This document shows positions 24,581-33,006 of a stretch of DNA of 53,634 nucleotides, piece after piece. Positions within the stretch are counted from its first letter, which is position 1. The number at the start of each line of letters is the position of its first letter. The notes under the pieces were generated by a model. It saw nothing but the letters and a program-made list of their open reading frames with translations. It was not told the DNA's origin and ran no database searches. The stretch is from an uncultured Verrucomicrobiota bacterium. Lineage in GTDB: Bacteria; Verrucomicrobiota; Kiritimatiellia; Kiritimatiellales; Tichowtungiaceae. The translations under genes and the position numbers were made by a program. The stretch is from positions 1 to 53,634 of the forward strand of contig CAIKGD010000050.1 in NCBI GenBank assembly GCA_903826865.1, given 5' to 3'.

Positions 24581-25984
24581 CTAATACGCCCCCGACCCTT
24601 TAATAACCGTCAGAAATGTGCGGGCAAGAATGACAATGTCGAGCCAGATCGACCAGTTGCGAACATAGTAAGTATCCCACTTTTCCATGCCGGCGGTTCC
24701 GCTTTCGCTGCGGCCTGATACCTGCCAAAGGCCGGTCATGCCGGGGCGGACCCGACTGCGCGGAGTACGAACGGATTCTGTCAGCTGCTCGTGATGATAG
24801 TCCGGTAACGGCCGGGGTCCGACCAGCGCCATCTGCCCGAGAAGCACATTAAGCACCTGCGGCAGCTCATCGAGCGAAGTGCGCCGCAGAATACGGCCCA
24901 TGCGTGTCACCCGGGGGTCATTACGAAGCTTGCAGTTTTGCGTCCATTCATGCCGCAAGGCAACATCGGCGGCCAAAGTCTGCTCCAGTTCTTTTTCGGC
25001 ACCGGTCCGCATCGTGCTGAATTTAACAGGGCAAAACGGGCGGTTGGCTTTGCCGACCCGATGCCGGAGAAAAAACGGATTCTGCCGATCAACGAGCAGA
25101 ATCAGCAGGGCGATCAGCGCCAAAAGAGGAACCCATAGCGGTACGGTAACAGCAACCAGCAGCAGATCCAGACTTCGCTTAAAAATACGGGCAACAGGAT
25201 TAAGCAGATTACTGGTCACCTCGAGCCCGATCAGGCTGCCCAGTGTGCGGGGAACGGCCCAAAGGAAAACATCTTCCTTGATATCGGGCAACAGAACCAC
25301 CCGCTGATAGCCGGAAAGGATACGGTCGAATTCTTCTGACAGCGAAAGTCCCTCAGCAAAGGCAACCGGAACAATCGCCACGGATACGGCAGCACTGCGG
25401 TCTTCCAGCCGGCCCAGCACCGGGACGCCCAGAATAAAAGCACCGGCAGACAGATCGTTTGTAAATACTCCGCAAGGCGTATACCCGAGCAGCGGATTTT
25501 TCTGAAACGTTTCGATAACGCCGGAAGCCTGCCGGGTATTGCCATACAGAACTGTCGGACAGCCCCACTCTCCGGCGGTTAGAAGCAGTTTTTTGACCGG
25601 AATACGAACCAGCGGAATAAAAAAGGCACTGAACAGATACGAGAACAGATAGACGATACGGCTGGGAGGCACCGCCCCGCGGCTGAAAAAAACGGCGATG
25701 CCGGCCAGCGCAAAAACGGCCAGCAGCAGCAACTGGGTACGCCGCAGCTCCTCGACAGCACCAAGCCCCCAGGCGGGAACCACGCGGATGATCACCGCTC
25801 CGGCGCACCAGACCGGGATAACCGCGAGCGCGTAATGAATGGATACCGGTATTCCATGAATCAGGAAAATAATCCAGTTGCCCAAATACAGACCGGCCAG
25901 CAGCACCAGCGAATCACTGATGCAAAGAGCCGCTGTATTCAGCATCTGCCGCAGCAAAAAAAAGTTTTTTCTAAATGCAGGCAT
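24581..25984 (-). CDS. Polyprenyl-phosphate hexose-1-phosphate transferase (WbaP/WcaJ type)
   Basis: The protein begins a lipid-linked repeat unit by moving a sugar phosphate onto undecaprenyl phosphate. About 467 residues remain if the start is ATG 25984, chosen because it lies just after the stop of the upstream aminotransferase; an ATG at 26035 would overlap it by 44 bp. The N-terminus has four to five membrane segments and a Rossmann-like domain. The C-terminal bacterial sugar transferase domain shows KRSLDLLLVAV, the inserted re-entrant helix, SLDELPQVLNVLLGQMALVGPRPLP and RPGMTGLWQVSGRS. The sugar is unknown. A second enzyme of the same type is at 27383. Confidence 0.85.
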   Translation of the reverse strand: MPAFRKNFFLLRQMLNTAALCISDSLVLLAGLYLGNWIIFLIHGIPVSIHYALAVIPVWCAGAVIIRVVPAWGLGAVEELRRTQLLLLAVFALAGIAVFFSRGAVPPSRIVYLFSYLFSAFFIPLVRIPVKKLLLTAGEWGCPTVLYGNTRQASGVIETFQKNPLLGYTPCGVFTNDLSAGAFILGVPVLGRLEDRSAAVSVAIVPVAFAEGLSLSEEFDRILSGYQRVVLLPDIKEDVFLWAVPRTLGSLIGLEVTSNLLNPVARIFKRSLDLLLVAVTVPLWVPLLALIALLILLVDRQNPFFLRHRVGKANRPFCPVKFSTMRTGAEKELEQTLAADVALRHEWTQNCKLRNDPRVTRMGRILRRTSLDELPQVLNVLLGQMALVGPRPLPDYHHEQLTESVRTPRSRVRPGMTGLWQVSGRSESGTAGMEKWDTYYVRNWSIWLDIVILARTFLTVIKGSGAY

Positions 25985-25991
25985 TGCGCAG

Positions 25992-27098
25992 TCAATTTCT
26001 GTAGAACGCCCGGATTGCATTGCAGACATACTCAATCTGCTCTCCGGTAATTCCAGGAAAGATGGGCAGGGAGAGAATTCTGCCGGCCAGCTGCTCCGTC
26101 AGCGGGAATGCTCCGGCTTTCCACCCCTTGGAAGCATAGGCCTTCTGCAGATGAACCGGAACGGGGTAATGAATGAGACACTCAACGCCCTGCTCCAGAA
26201 GGTACTTCTGCAGAGCATCGCGCCGTCCGGTCTGAACCACATAGAGATGGAATACGTGTTCCGAACCCGGACGAACCGCCGGAGTGATGATATCGCCCGC
26301 ACCCCGCAACTGTTCCGTATAAAGCGCGGCGGCGGCACGGCGGGCGGCATTGCCCTGATCCAACCCGTTAAGCTTCACTCCCAGCACGGCGGCCTGCAGA
26401 GTGTCGAGGCGGCTGTTTTCGCCTAATTCATCATGATAATATTTTTTTGCCGACCCATAGTTGCGCAACGTACGAATGCGGTCGGCCAGTACCGTATCTG
26501 AGGTGGTCACAGCACCGCCGTCGCCGTAAGCGCCCAGATTTTTACCGGGATAAAAACTGAACGCGGCGGCATCCCCCGCAGAACCTGCTTTGCGGCCGTT
26601 GCAACAGGCTCCGTGAGCCTGACAGGCGTCCTCAATTACCTTGAGTCCGTGCCGGCGGGCTATAGCAAGAATCGGCTCCATAGCGACGGTTTGCCCGTAA
26701 AGATGAACCGGCATGACTGCTTTAGTGCGCACCGTAATGGCCGCCTCAAACGCCTGAGGATTCATCGTGAAGGTGGCGGGGTCGACCTCGACCAGAACCG
26801 GAGCGGCGCCCACCGATGAAATAGCCAGTGCGGTGGCAATGAACGTGTGTGAAACCGTAATGACCTCATCGCCGGGACCGATCTCCATCGCCCGGAGAAT
26901 CAGCTTCAAAGCATCCAGACCGGAAGCGACACCGATCCCGTATTTGCAATCGCAATAAGCTGCAAAGGCGGACTCAAAATCCGCCACGGGCTTACCTAGA
27001 ATAAAATTGCAGTCGGCCAGCACTTGATCCACGGCAGACCGTATATCGTTACGAAGTTCCGGCGGCTGGTTCTTCAAGTCTAAAAATGGAATATGCAT
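25992..27098 (-). CDS. DegT/DnrJ/EryC1/StrS aminotransferase, FdtB-like
   Basis: This PLP-dependent sugar aminotransferase of 368 residues is expected to aminate a keto-nucleotide sugar. [20 protein letters not shown] (about 187-206) includes the Lys that binds [12 protein letters not shown]-type nucleotide-side residues appear as [11 protein letters not shown], and DACQAHGA (about 163-170) holds the Asp that binds the pyridine nitrogen. The [14 protein letters not shown] variant is typical of the FdtB/QdtB group that acts on dTDP-3-keto-6-deoxyhexoses. fdtA and rmlB homologues lie at 30201-32810, which supports that role. It is divergent from the second sugar transferase, with a 284-bp gap. 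Confidence 0.85.
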   Translation of the reverse strand: MHIPFLDLKNQPPELRNDIRSAVDQVLADCNFILGKPVADFESAFAAYCDCKYGIGVASGLDALKLILRAMEIGPGDEVITVSHTFIATALAISSVGAAPVLVEVDPATFTMNPQAFEAAITVRTKAVMPVHLYGQTVAMEPILAIARRHGLKVIEDACQAHGACCNGRKAGSAGDAAAFSFYPGKNLGAYGDGGAVTTSDTVLADRIRTLRNYGSAKKYYHDELGENSRLDTLQAAVLGVKLNGLDQGNAARRAAAALYTEQLRGAGDIITPAVRPGSEHVFHLYVVQTGRRDALQKYLLEQGVECLIHYPVPVHLQKAYASKGWKAGAFPLTEQLAGRILSLPIFPGITGEQIEYVCNAIRAFYRN

Positions 27099-27382
27099 AA
27101 TTGATCCCGTTTAAACGCCCAAAGGGTTCATTCAAGCTGTTAAAATCGTTGAAGCCGTTCAATACCTTTTAGAATATAGTCATCTCGCGGTCGCGAAGAA
27201 AGCGAAGATTTTTACCGGCGCGGCATTCCCTGAAAATTACAGGAAACAGCAGGGGTCAAAACGTTTCATTTTGTTTCAATATCGCGGCTGCGCCCTCCTT
27301 CAAAAATCTTGTTTCCGTGACAGATGAGTATTAGACTCTGTTCCCGAGTACTTAATCCCAACCCGCACGTTTGGAAAATATT
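27099..27382. promoter_or_regulatory. Divergent intergenic region of the polysaccharide block
   Basis: This 284-bp gap separates two diverging transcription units and must hold both promoters. It has several AT-rich stretches (around 27170-27180 and 27260-27290), but no -35/-10 pair that I would trust and no -24/-12 sigma54 match. Nothing else was recognised. Confidence 0.4.
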
Positions 27383-28828
27383 ATGAATCTATTCCGCCGG
27401 TATGAACGTGTTACCGCCTACCTGATGCTGACAGACTGGGTGATTCTGGTCGGCACTTTTGGAGCAGCCCTGCACTGGCGGCGGTATGATCCGAATCTGA
27501 ACATTATTTCGCGCTCACATATTGCAGCCGAAGCGCTGACCATTTTCATTTATTCTTTTGCGTTAATCGGCATTTTCGGGGCGCTGAATCTGTATAAAAG
27601 GCGAACGCTTCTCAGCCCGGTCTCGCATCTTTTGCGGATTGCTCAGGGGGTTGCCTTGTGCATACTGGGATATTTGCTACTGCGAACATCAATCAAGTTT
27701 TTCGTTTTCGTTCCATCCCGGCTGGTTATTCTGAACTGGATGTTTTTGCAATTCAGCGCACTGGTCATTCACCGCATGATATTATTTCCGGCGCTGCTTC
27801 AAGCCGGCACCCGCGCGCAAATGCAACGCCGGGTAGTCATCATCGGTGTCAGTGACGCCTCGATTAAATTTGCACAACAACTGCTGGCACAACAGCGATT
27901 TTCAACGTTGATGCCGATTGGATTTTTATCCAACCGCCGGAACAAGGGAGAACCGGTTGTGGACAACCTTTCTTGTCTCGGACAAATCACCGATCTGCCC
28001 GAGCTGGTGTTTCTGCATAAAATAGAAGGGGCGATTCTTACAGAAACCGATCTCTCCTATCAGAATATGATGGATCTGATTGAACGCTGCGTCCGGCTGT
28101 TCGGCTGGGTGGATGTCCACACCAGTAAATCCGCAGTCTGGCATAACAACCTGAATGCCGACACCTATTTTGACATCCCTTTTGTCCGAATGAGGGGAAT
28201 TTCGACCGGTCCGGTAATCCAAGCCTATAAACGAACCACCGATCTGGCCGGCGCCTTGACCGGTATTATACTGCTCTCACCCATCTTTATTGCCGCCGCT
28301 CTGGCCATCAAGCTGACTTCACCCGGTTCTGTTTTCTACACCCGTGAGCGGATCGGAAAAAACGGGAAACCCTTCCTTTTCTATAAATTCCGATCAATGT
28401 ATGCAGGTGCGGATCAGGATCCGCGCCGAAATGAAGAAATTGAGGAATACCTGAAATCCGGAGAAAAAGTTTCCCGAAAAACAATAAACGTGGATCAGGC
28501 AACCCCGGTCGGGCGCTTTATCCGCAAATGGGCGATTGACGAACTGCCACAGCTTTTCAACGTAATGAAAGGCGACATGTCACTGATCGGACCGCGACCG
28601 GTTCCGCAAGGGGAGTATGAAATCACAGATGAATGGCTCAAGCGCCGTTTTGACATCAAGCCCGGCTGTGCAGGTCTCTGGAAGATCTATGCATCCCGAA
28701 CCGGCATTTCGATGAATGATACGGCACTTTATGACATCTATTATGCCCGCAATATTGGTCCGCTGCTGGATCTATATATCGTTTTTGCCACCATTTGGAT
28801 CATTCTTACCGGAAAGGCCGACGGTTAA
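27383..28828 (+). CDS. Polyprenyl-phosphate hexose-1-phosphate transferase, second copy
   Basis: The 481-residue protein starts at ATG 27383; an in-frame TTG 12 bp earlier is less likely. The N-terminus has four to five membrane helices, then a CoA-binding-like Rossmann domain (VVIIGVSDASIKFAQQLL). The C-terminal transferase domain has KRTTDLAGALTGIILLSPIF, YKFRSMYAGAD, IDELPQLFNVMKGDMSLIGPRPVP and KPGCAGLWKIYASR. The enzyme is a full-length WcaJ/PssY-like initiating transferase, clearly different in sequence from the one at 24581. It is followed after 2 bp by the FemAB-like gene, so the two form one plus-strand transcript. Confidence 0.86.
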   Translation: MNLFRRYERVTAYLMLTDWVILVGTFGAALHWRRYDPNLNIISRSHIAAEALTIFIYSFALIGIFGALNLYKRRTLLSPVSHLLRIAQGVALCILGYLLLRTSIKFFVFVPSRLVILNWMFLQFSALVIHRMILFPALLQAGTRAQMQRRVVIIGVSDASIKFAQQLLAQQRFSTLMPIGFLSNRRNKGEPVVDNLSCLGQITDLPELVFLHKIEGAILTETDLSYQNMMDLIERCVRLFGWVDVHTSKSAVWHNNLNADTYFDIPFVRMRGISTGPVIQAYKRTTDLAGALTGIILLSPIFIAAALAIKLTSPGSVFYTRERIGKNGKPFLFYKFRSMYAGADQDPRRNEEIEEYLKSGEKVSRKTINVDQATPVGRFIRKWAIDELPQLFNVMKGDMSLIGPRPVPQGEYEITDEWLKRRFDIKPGCAGLWKIYASRTGISMNDTALYDIYYARNIGPLLDLYIVFATIWIILTGKADG

Positions 28829-28830
28829 AT

Positions 28831-29826
28831 ATGAGCATCACTATAAAACGTTACACAGAAGGCGAATCCGAAAAAATCTGGGAGAATCTGGTGCTTTCAT
28901 CTCCGCAAGGAACCATTTTCCATACCCGCCGGTTCTTAAGCTATCACCCTGAAGGCCGTTTTACAGACCACTCACTCCTGTTCTTTGACGGCGGCAAGTT
29001 GCTGGCTGTTTTCCCTGCAGCAGAAGTCCCTGAAGAAACAGGATCCCGGATTTTAAAATCACACCCAGGAGCATCCTACGGAGGTATAGTTACTTACAAC
29101 AATCTCCAGACTGGGGATTGTATTGAACTGACCGAGGCTCTTGTCTCCTATGCTTCCAGACAAGGATTTAAATCTATCGAATTTCGTGCAACAGAGCGCA
29201 TTTTCCATCGCTGCCCGGCAGAACAAATGGAATATGCCCTTCTTCGCTCCGGCTTCTTGCGTGCATATGAGGAAGTCGGCACCTATTTTGATCTGGAAGA
29301 CCACTGGAGCAGAAGTGACGACGAAATCATCATGGCTATTTCCGAGAAACCGCGTCGATCAATTCGCAGGGGTCTTGAGCATGGACTGCAGTTTCGATTG
29401 CTGAGTGAAAAAGAGACCCGGGATATTCACGCACTCATTACTAAAAATCTCACCAAACACGGGGCTTCGCCTACGCATTCGGAAGAAGAGTTAATGCGGC
29501 TGGCCAGCCTTTTTCCAACCCGGGTTCGTTCTTTTGGAAACTTCGACGGAACAGCTTTAATCAGCGGATTCGTACTATTCGAAATCAACCCAGGAAAATG
29601 GCATATTTTTTATGCCGCAATGGATTATGAATATTCCAAACTTTATCCTCTTCACCTGGGTCTTTATCAACTGCTCTGCTGGGCTCGCAACAATAGATAC
29701 AAATATCTAAACTACGGTATCTCTACCGAAGATCGGGGCCGGGTGATCAACTCGGGCCTGTTGAAATTCAAGGAAAGTTTTGGCGGTAATGCGGTTATCC
29801 GGACTTACTGGACGAAACAGCTCTGA
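28831..29826 (+). CDS. FemAB/GNAT-like acyltransferase
   Basis: The 331-residue protein starts MSITIKRYTEG at 28831, two bases after the sugar transferase stop. The fold is suggested by two GNAT-like halves: FHTRRFLSYHPEG, HPGASYGGI, then a second part ending LYPLHLGLYQLLCWARNNRYKYLNYGIS. The last motif (YxxxxxGLYxxxxxWA followed by a YLNYGIS strand) resembles the 'GNAT family, peptidoglycan bridge-like' proteins found in exopolysaccharide loci. A role in amino-acylating or acylating a sugar or lipid precursor is possible. No active-site residues can be assigned. Confidence 0.65.
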   Translation: MSITIKRYTEGESEKIWENLVLSSPQGTIFHTRRFLSYHPEGRFTDHSLLFFDGGKLLAVFPAAEVPEETGSRILKSHPGASYGGIVTYNNLQTGDCIELTEALVSYASRQGFKSIEFRATERIFHRCPAEQMEYALLRSGFLRAYEEVGTYFDLEDHWSRSDDEIIMAISEKPRRSIRRGLEHGLQFRLLSEKETRDIHALITKNLTKHGASPTHSEEELMRLASLFPTRVRSFGNFDGTALISGFVLFEINPGKWHIFYAAMDYEYSKLYPLHLGLYQLLCWARNNRYKYLNYGISTEDRGRVINSGLLKFKESFGGNAVIRTYWTKQL

Positions 29827-30034
29827 TACCAAATGCGTATGAGGTTCGGTATTTATGTCAAGGCCGCCGAGACGACGGCGGTACGTATCGCAACCGTCCC
29901 GGTTGCTTTGTTGATAAACCGAATATCATATTGTGCGCCAGAAATTCTGCTCCGGATATTTTTCATGCAATTTCTATCGGAAAAAGCGGCGTCAGGCCGC
30001 CGCACTCCAAATGGCGGATAGATTTCCCTGCCGA

Positions 30035-30204
30035 CTAGAGCAATTCACAATTGAGAAACCGTACTTACCCACCCCGTCTGTCACTTCGTTCCAGCCACCC
30101 CTCCCAATGGAGGGGAGCTTTTTAATAATCCCCTCCTTCGGAGGGGTGCCCGAAGGGCGAGGTGAGTTTGGACATCACGACGTTTCAATCGTTATCCGCT
30201 CTAG
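30035..30204. mobile_element. Palindromic MITE-like element, full copy
   Basis: The element is 170 bp. Left end CTAGAGCAATTCACAATTGA and right end ATCGTTATCCGCTCTAG form imperfect terminal inverted repeats. An inner region has ACCCACCCC...CCCCTCC and GGAGGGG...GGTGAG blocks. It closely matches 51809-51972. No gene is encoded, so any movement would be in trans. The last bases overlap the fdtA stop codon, read on the other strand. The rest of 29827-30034 holds no recognised feature apart from a GC-rich inverted repeat near 29985 without a T-tract. Confidence 0.82.
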
Positions 30205-30761
30205 CCTGCGCTCCCGCCCAGACCGTTCCAGCCTTTGGCAATCCGTTCAAACCCGGCGCGGTCACGGATATAATCGGCTTCATCATATTTGATATTGGCA
30301 ATCACCATGAGCGTGGTTCCGGGTTCGAAGTCGCGCATTACGCGCCAGATGTGCGGATAAAGCAGCAGAGCTGCTTTAGTATCGGGGTATGGGGGTTGTT
30401 GTGTACGGGCGTCATCCAAAAACACCTCTACACCCTTACTCCCACACTCCGCTACTCCACTACTCCCGCATGACGAAAGGTGAACACTCTCCTTTCGTCC
30501 TTTGCCATCATCAAGATCAACGGTGCAACCGCCGGTCAGAGCAACAAGAATTTCTTCGGTTTCGTAATGAGCATGATTACCGCGCACATCGTCTGTGCGG
30601 ATATCCGACATCACCAGCACCTTGCCGATTTGAAAAGGCAAAGCATTTATCGTTTCCAGACCCGGCTGGAATTGAACCAGCCTTCCCCCTACGCTTCCCT
30701 GTCGCTCGCAAAATCTCAGTAATTTATACAACTTACTTTCTTTTGCACATTTATCGATCAT
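30201..30761 (-). CDS. Sugar 3,4-ketoisomerase (FdtA/QdtA cupin)
   Basis: This small cupin protein isomerises dTDP-4-keto-6-deoxyglucose to the 3-keto form. Visible motifs are RGNHAHYETEEILVALTGGCTV (about 59-80), with the catalytic His pair, and PHIWRVMRDFEPGTTLMVIANIKYDEADYIRD (about 137-168). At 186 residues it is longer than usual (about 135-150), owing to an extra segment between residues about 95-130. That segment contains an 8-bp tandem array translated in frame. The stop codon TAG is the outer end of a MITE-like element. It is downstream of the TylF-like and rmlB genes on the same strand. Confidence 0.8.
   Translation of the reverse strand: MIDKCAKESKLYKLLRFCERQGSVGGRLVQFQPGLETINALPFQIGKVLVMSDIRTDDVRGNHAHYETEEILVALTGGCTVDLDDGKGRKESVHLSSCGSSGVAECGSKGVEVFLDDARTQQPPYPDTKAALLLYPHIWRVMRDFEPGTTLMVIANIKYDEADYIRDRAGFERIAKGWNGLGGSAG
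30427..30466 (-). repeat. 8-bp tandem array (GGAGTAGT)5 inside fdtA
   Basis: On the minus strand the five units are GGAGTAGT, GGAGTAGC, GGAGTGTG, GGAGTAAG and GGTGTAGA. They are translated as part of the segment SSCGSSGVAECGSKGVEV, which replaces the tight loop normally present in FdtA. Confidence 0.8.
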
Positions 30762-30812
30762 TCCCTATGCCCCCGTTACTTACGCTAACAACAGGCTCTG
30801 CGTCCGCGCCCC

Positions 30813-31826
30813 CTATTTTGCAAACACAGCTGTTCCGCATGAATCGCTTAGTGGGAAAAAAGCGAGCTTGTTCGTGTCGGCAAATTCTCTGACTGCAAGA
30901 TTGGCTCCCATAAAAATTGAATTGTTGTAATCATGCACAAATATAAAACCACCTGGCGCGAGCCGCGGATAAAAATACTTAAGTCCATCTAAGATCGGCT
31001 CGAAGAGATCTGCGTCTATACTTACAAAACAATATACTTCATTTTCAAGTCCCGTAGCAGTCGCCGGAAACAACCCAGCTCTCACCACGCATTTTTCGGG
31101 GTATTTCATCCTTGAAAGTACCTGCTCTGGACTTGTGTCTACAAATTGTGTTCCGACATTAGCAGTGAGACCATTCCTTTGGTCATTCTCCGCCTGTTCA
31201 TGATCAAAACCAACGAATGTATCGAACAAATATAGTTTTCTATCCCCGAAGGTCTCATTAATTTTTACAGCAAAGTCACCTCTATAAACTCCGAGTTCGG
31301 CGACACAACCGGGAATTTTATTTCTTTCGATTTCCCTCCCCACGAGCTCCAGCGACGAGTAACGCACGAAATCCGTAAGTCGGTCAGAAAGATCAATACT
31401 TCTAGACCTTCCAAGTATGGGCATCGTTGCCAGCCCGATCACATCGGTTCTGTAAAACATGCATTCTTCAAGCGCGGATCTACTCCTGAAGGTATTTATT
31501 CTGGCATTAAGATCCATAACCAGACTCTCCACCGTTTTACTTTCAAGCGCATTATAAACAGCCATTTTCTCAGGACCAACCCCAACAGATTTTAGCTGGG
31601 CTACCATACTGTCACACGCCCCCGCAGCAATAATTATTAAGTCATACGACACATTGCAGAGACTTTCTGGATGAATCACCTTGAGTCCATTCGATACTGA
31701 ACCTTCCAGTGCCTTGTCGCTATTTATATAACCTACGATGGCCGCCTTTTCAGGGTCAATTGCCCTCTTGACAACATCTGAGAGGCCTCCGGTTCCAAAA
31801 CACATTAATTTGATAATTTTGCTCAT
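30813..31826 (-). CDS. TylF/MycF-like methyltransferase with N-terminal nucleotide-binding domain
   Basis: The protein of about 337 residues begins at ATG 31826, preceded by AAGGAG nine bases upstream. The N-terminal 100 residues (KLMCFGTGGLSDVV, then IIIAAGACDSM) look like a Rossmann/PglD-type domain. The C-terminal domain has AELGVYRGDFAVKINETF and YLFDTFVGFD, then SIDADLFEPILDGLKYFYPRLAPGGFIFVHDYN, the TylF/macrocin O-methyltransferase hallmark. The SAM site and metal-binding DAD/HD residues are present. It probably methylates a deoxysugar. The gene is visibly more AT-rich than its neighbours, which suggests transfer. It overlaps no neighbour. Confidence 0.75.
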   Translation of the reverse strand: MSKIIKLMCFGTGGLSDVVKRAIDPEKAAIVGYINSDKALEGSVSNGLKVIHPESLCNVSYDLIIIAAGACDSMVAQLKSVGVGPEKMAVYNALESKTVESLVMDLNARINTFRSRSALEECMFYRTDVIGLATMPILGRSRSIDLSDRLTDFVRYSSLELVGREIERNKIPGCVAELGVYRGDFAVKINETFGDRKLYLFDTFVGFDHEQAENDQRNGLTANVGTQFVDTSPEQVLSRMKYPEKCVVRAGLFPATATGLENEVYCFVSIDADLFEPILDGLKYFYPRLAPGGFIFVHDYNNSIFMGANLAVREFADTNKLAFFPLSDSCGTAVFAK

Positions 31827-31877
31827 CACATCTATCTCCTTGGCTCGCCTAAACTCCCGGTTATACGCCACCAACAA

Positions 31878-32810
31878 CTATAACCCTAAATATTTCTTAT
31901 ATAGTTTTATATAGATTGGAATATATTCACGCAAAGAGGTTTTCGGTCCCCAGCCGAGTGCGCGGACCTTGGCGGTATCAACGGAATAGCGCAGATCCTG
32001 CCCCGGGCGATTCGGAATGTGAACCAAGGCATCTTCTTCTTTGATTCCCATCTCCTCTACAATCATTTTCACCGCTTCGATAACCGAGTGTTCCTCATTG
32101 GAAGAAATATTATACACCTCGCCCTCTTTACCTTTCTCGAGAACCGTGAGAATCGCTTCACAATTATCTTCAGCATAAATCCACTCGCGGCGGTAGGTGC
32201 CGTCGCCGTGCACTGTCATCTTCTTGCCTTTCAGCAAAAACTCAATCGTCTTGGCCAGCAGTTTTTCCGGATACTGGCCGAAGCCGTAGTTGTTGCAACT
32301 GCGACAGATGACGGCCTTGATTTCATGCGTATGCCGCCAGCCGAAAATCAGCTGTTCGGCCGCCGCTTTGGTGGCCGAATAGGGATTGGAGGGCAGCAGC
32401 TTGTCTTCTTCCGTAAATGAGCCCTCATGGGCCGTGCCGTACACTTCATCGGTTGAGATATGCAGCAAAAGGGGCTGGTCGGTTTCATCCTTGGCGCGGA
32501 TCAGCTCAAGCAAATTGTAAACGCCGCCGATATTGCTGTCATAGAATTCCTGATTGGCATGGATCGAGTTATCCACATGCGACTCGGCGGCGAAATTGAC
32601 GAGCACATCCACGCCCGGCGGAATGTGCGTCATGGTGCGGATATCCGCTTCGATAAACTCATAATGCTTCCGGTTATGAAAATCGACATCGTCGCGCGCG
32701 GCGTAGGTTTTTTTATCTACGTTAATCACGTAGTAGCCCGCCTTCAGCGCCATATCCACGAAATATGATCCAATAAAGCCCAACCCGCCGGTAACCATCA
32801 GTTTTTTCAT
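31878..32810 (-). CDS. rmlB: dTDP-glucose 4,6-dehydratase
   Basis: This NAD-dependent extended short-chain dehydrogenase/reductase converts dTDP-glucose to dTDP-4-keto-6-deoxyglucose. The 310 residues are somewhat shorter than the usual 340-355. VTGGLGFIGSYFV (about 6-18) is the NAD loop. STDEVYG (about 122-128) carries the catalytic Thr-Asp-Glu, and NPYSATKAAAE (about 146-156) the Tyr/Lys pair. RPGQDLRYSVD (about 272-282) is the substrate-binding stretch of RmlB. The upstream enzyme RmlA is missing from the window. Its partner fdtA lies downstream and an FdtB-like gene is at 25992. Confidence 0.85.
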   Translation of the reverse strand: MKKLMVTGGLGFIGSYFVDMALKAGYYVINVDKKTYAARDDVDFHNRKHYEFIEADIRTMTHIPPGVDVLVNFAAESHVDNSIHANQEFYDSNIGGVYNLLELIRAKDETDQPLLLHISTDEVYGTAHEGSFTEEDKLLPSNPYSATKAAAEQLIFGWRHTHEIKAVICRSCNNYGFGQYPEKLLAKTIEFLLKGKKMTVHGDGTYRREWIYAEDNCEAILTVLEKGKEGEVYNISSNEEHSVIEAVKMIVEEMGIKEEDALVHIPNRPGQDLRYSVDTAKVRALGWGPKTSLREYIPIYIKLYKKYLGL

Positions 32811-32849
32811 AATTTATTCTTTCTATCTAATTTGAAGCTGTAAAGAGTC

Positions 32850-32878
32850 TAACCACGAATCACACGTATTGGCACGGA
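32850..32878 (-). repeat. 10-bp tandem array, degenerate and inverted copy of the 9122 array
   Basis: On the minus strand it reads TTCCGTGCC AATACGTGTG ATTCGTGGTTA, matching most positions of the 9122-9151 array. It lies in the 196-bp gap upstream of rmlB. The rest of that gap shows no clear promoter. Confidence 0.65.
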
Positions 32879-33006
32879 AAATTCCGCGAACAGATCCACT
32901 CGTAACGAACCGTGTCACCGGAACTACACCCGGCCCCCTGCTTTATACAAATCCCGGTGTCCGATTTTCCATCCTCGGTTCGGCCATGTTCACCGCAGAG
33001 AGTTCT

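Noticed and set aside
27099-27382. Sigma54-type -24/-12 promoter in the divergent gap
   Set aside because: No GG-N10-GC pair in a suitable context was seen.
29833-30021. Plus-strand frame of 62 codons after the FemAB-like gene
   Set aside because: No motif; the stretch lies before a MITE-like element and looks like spacer.
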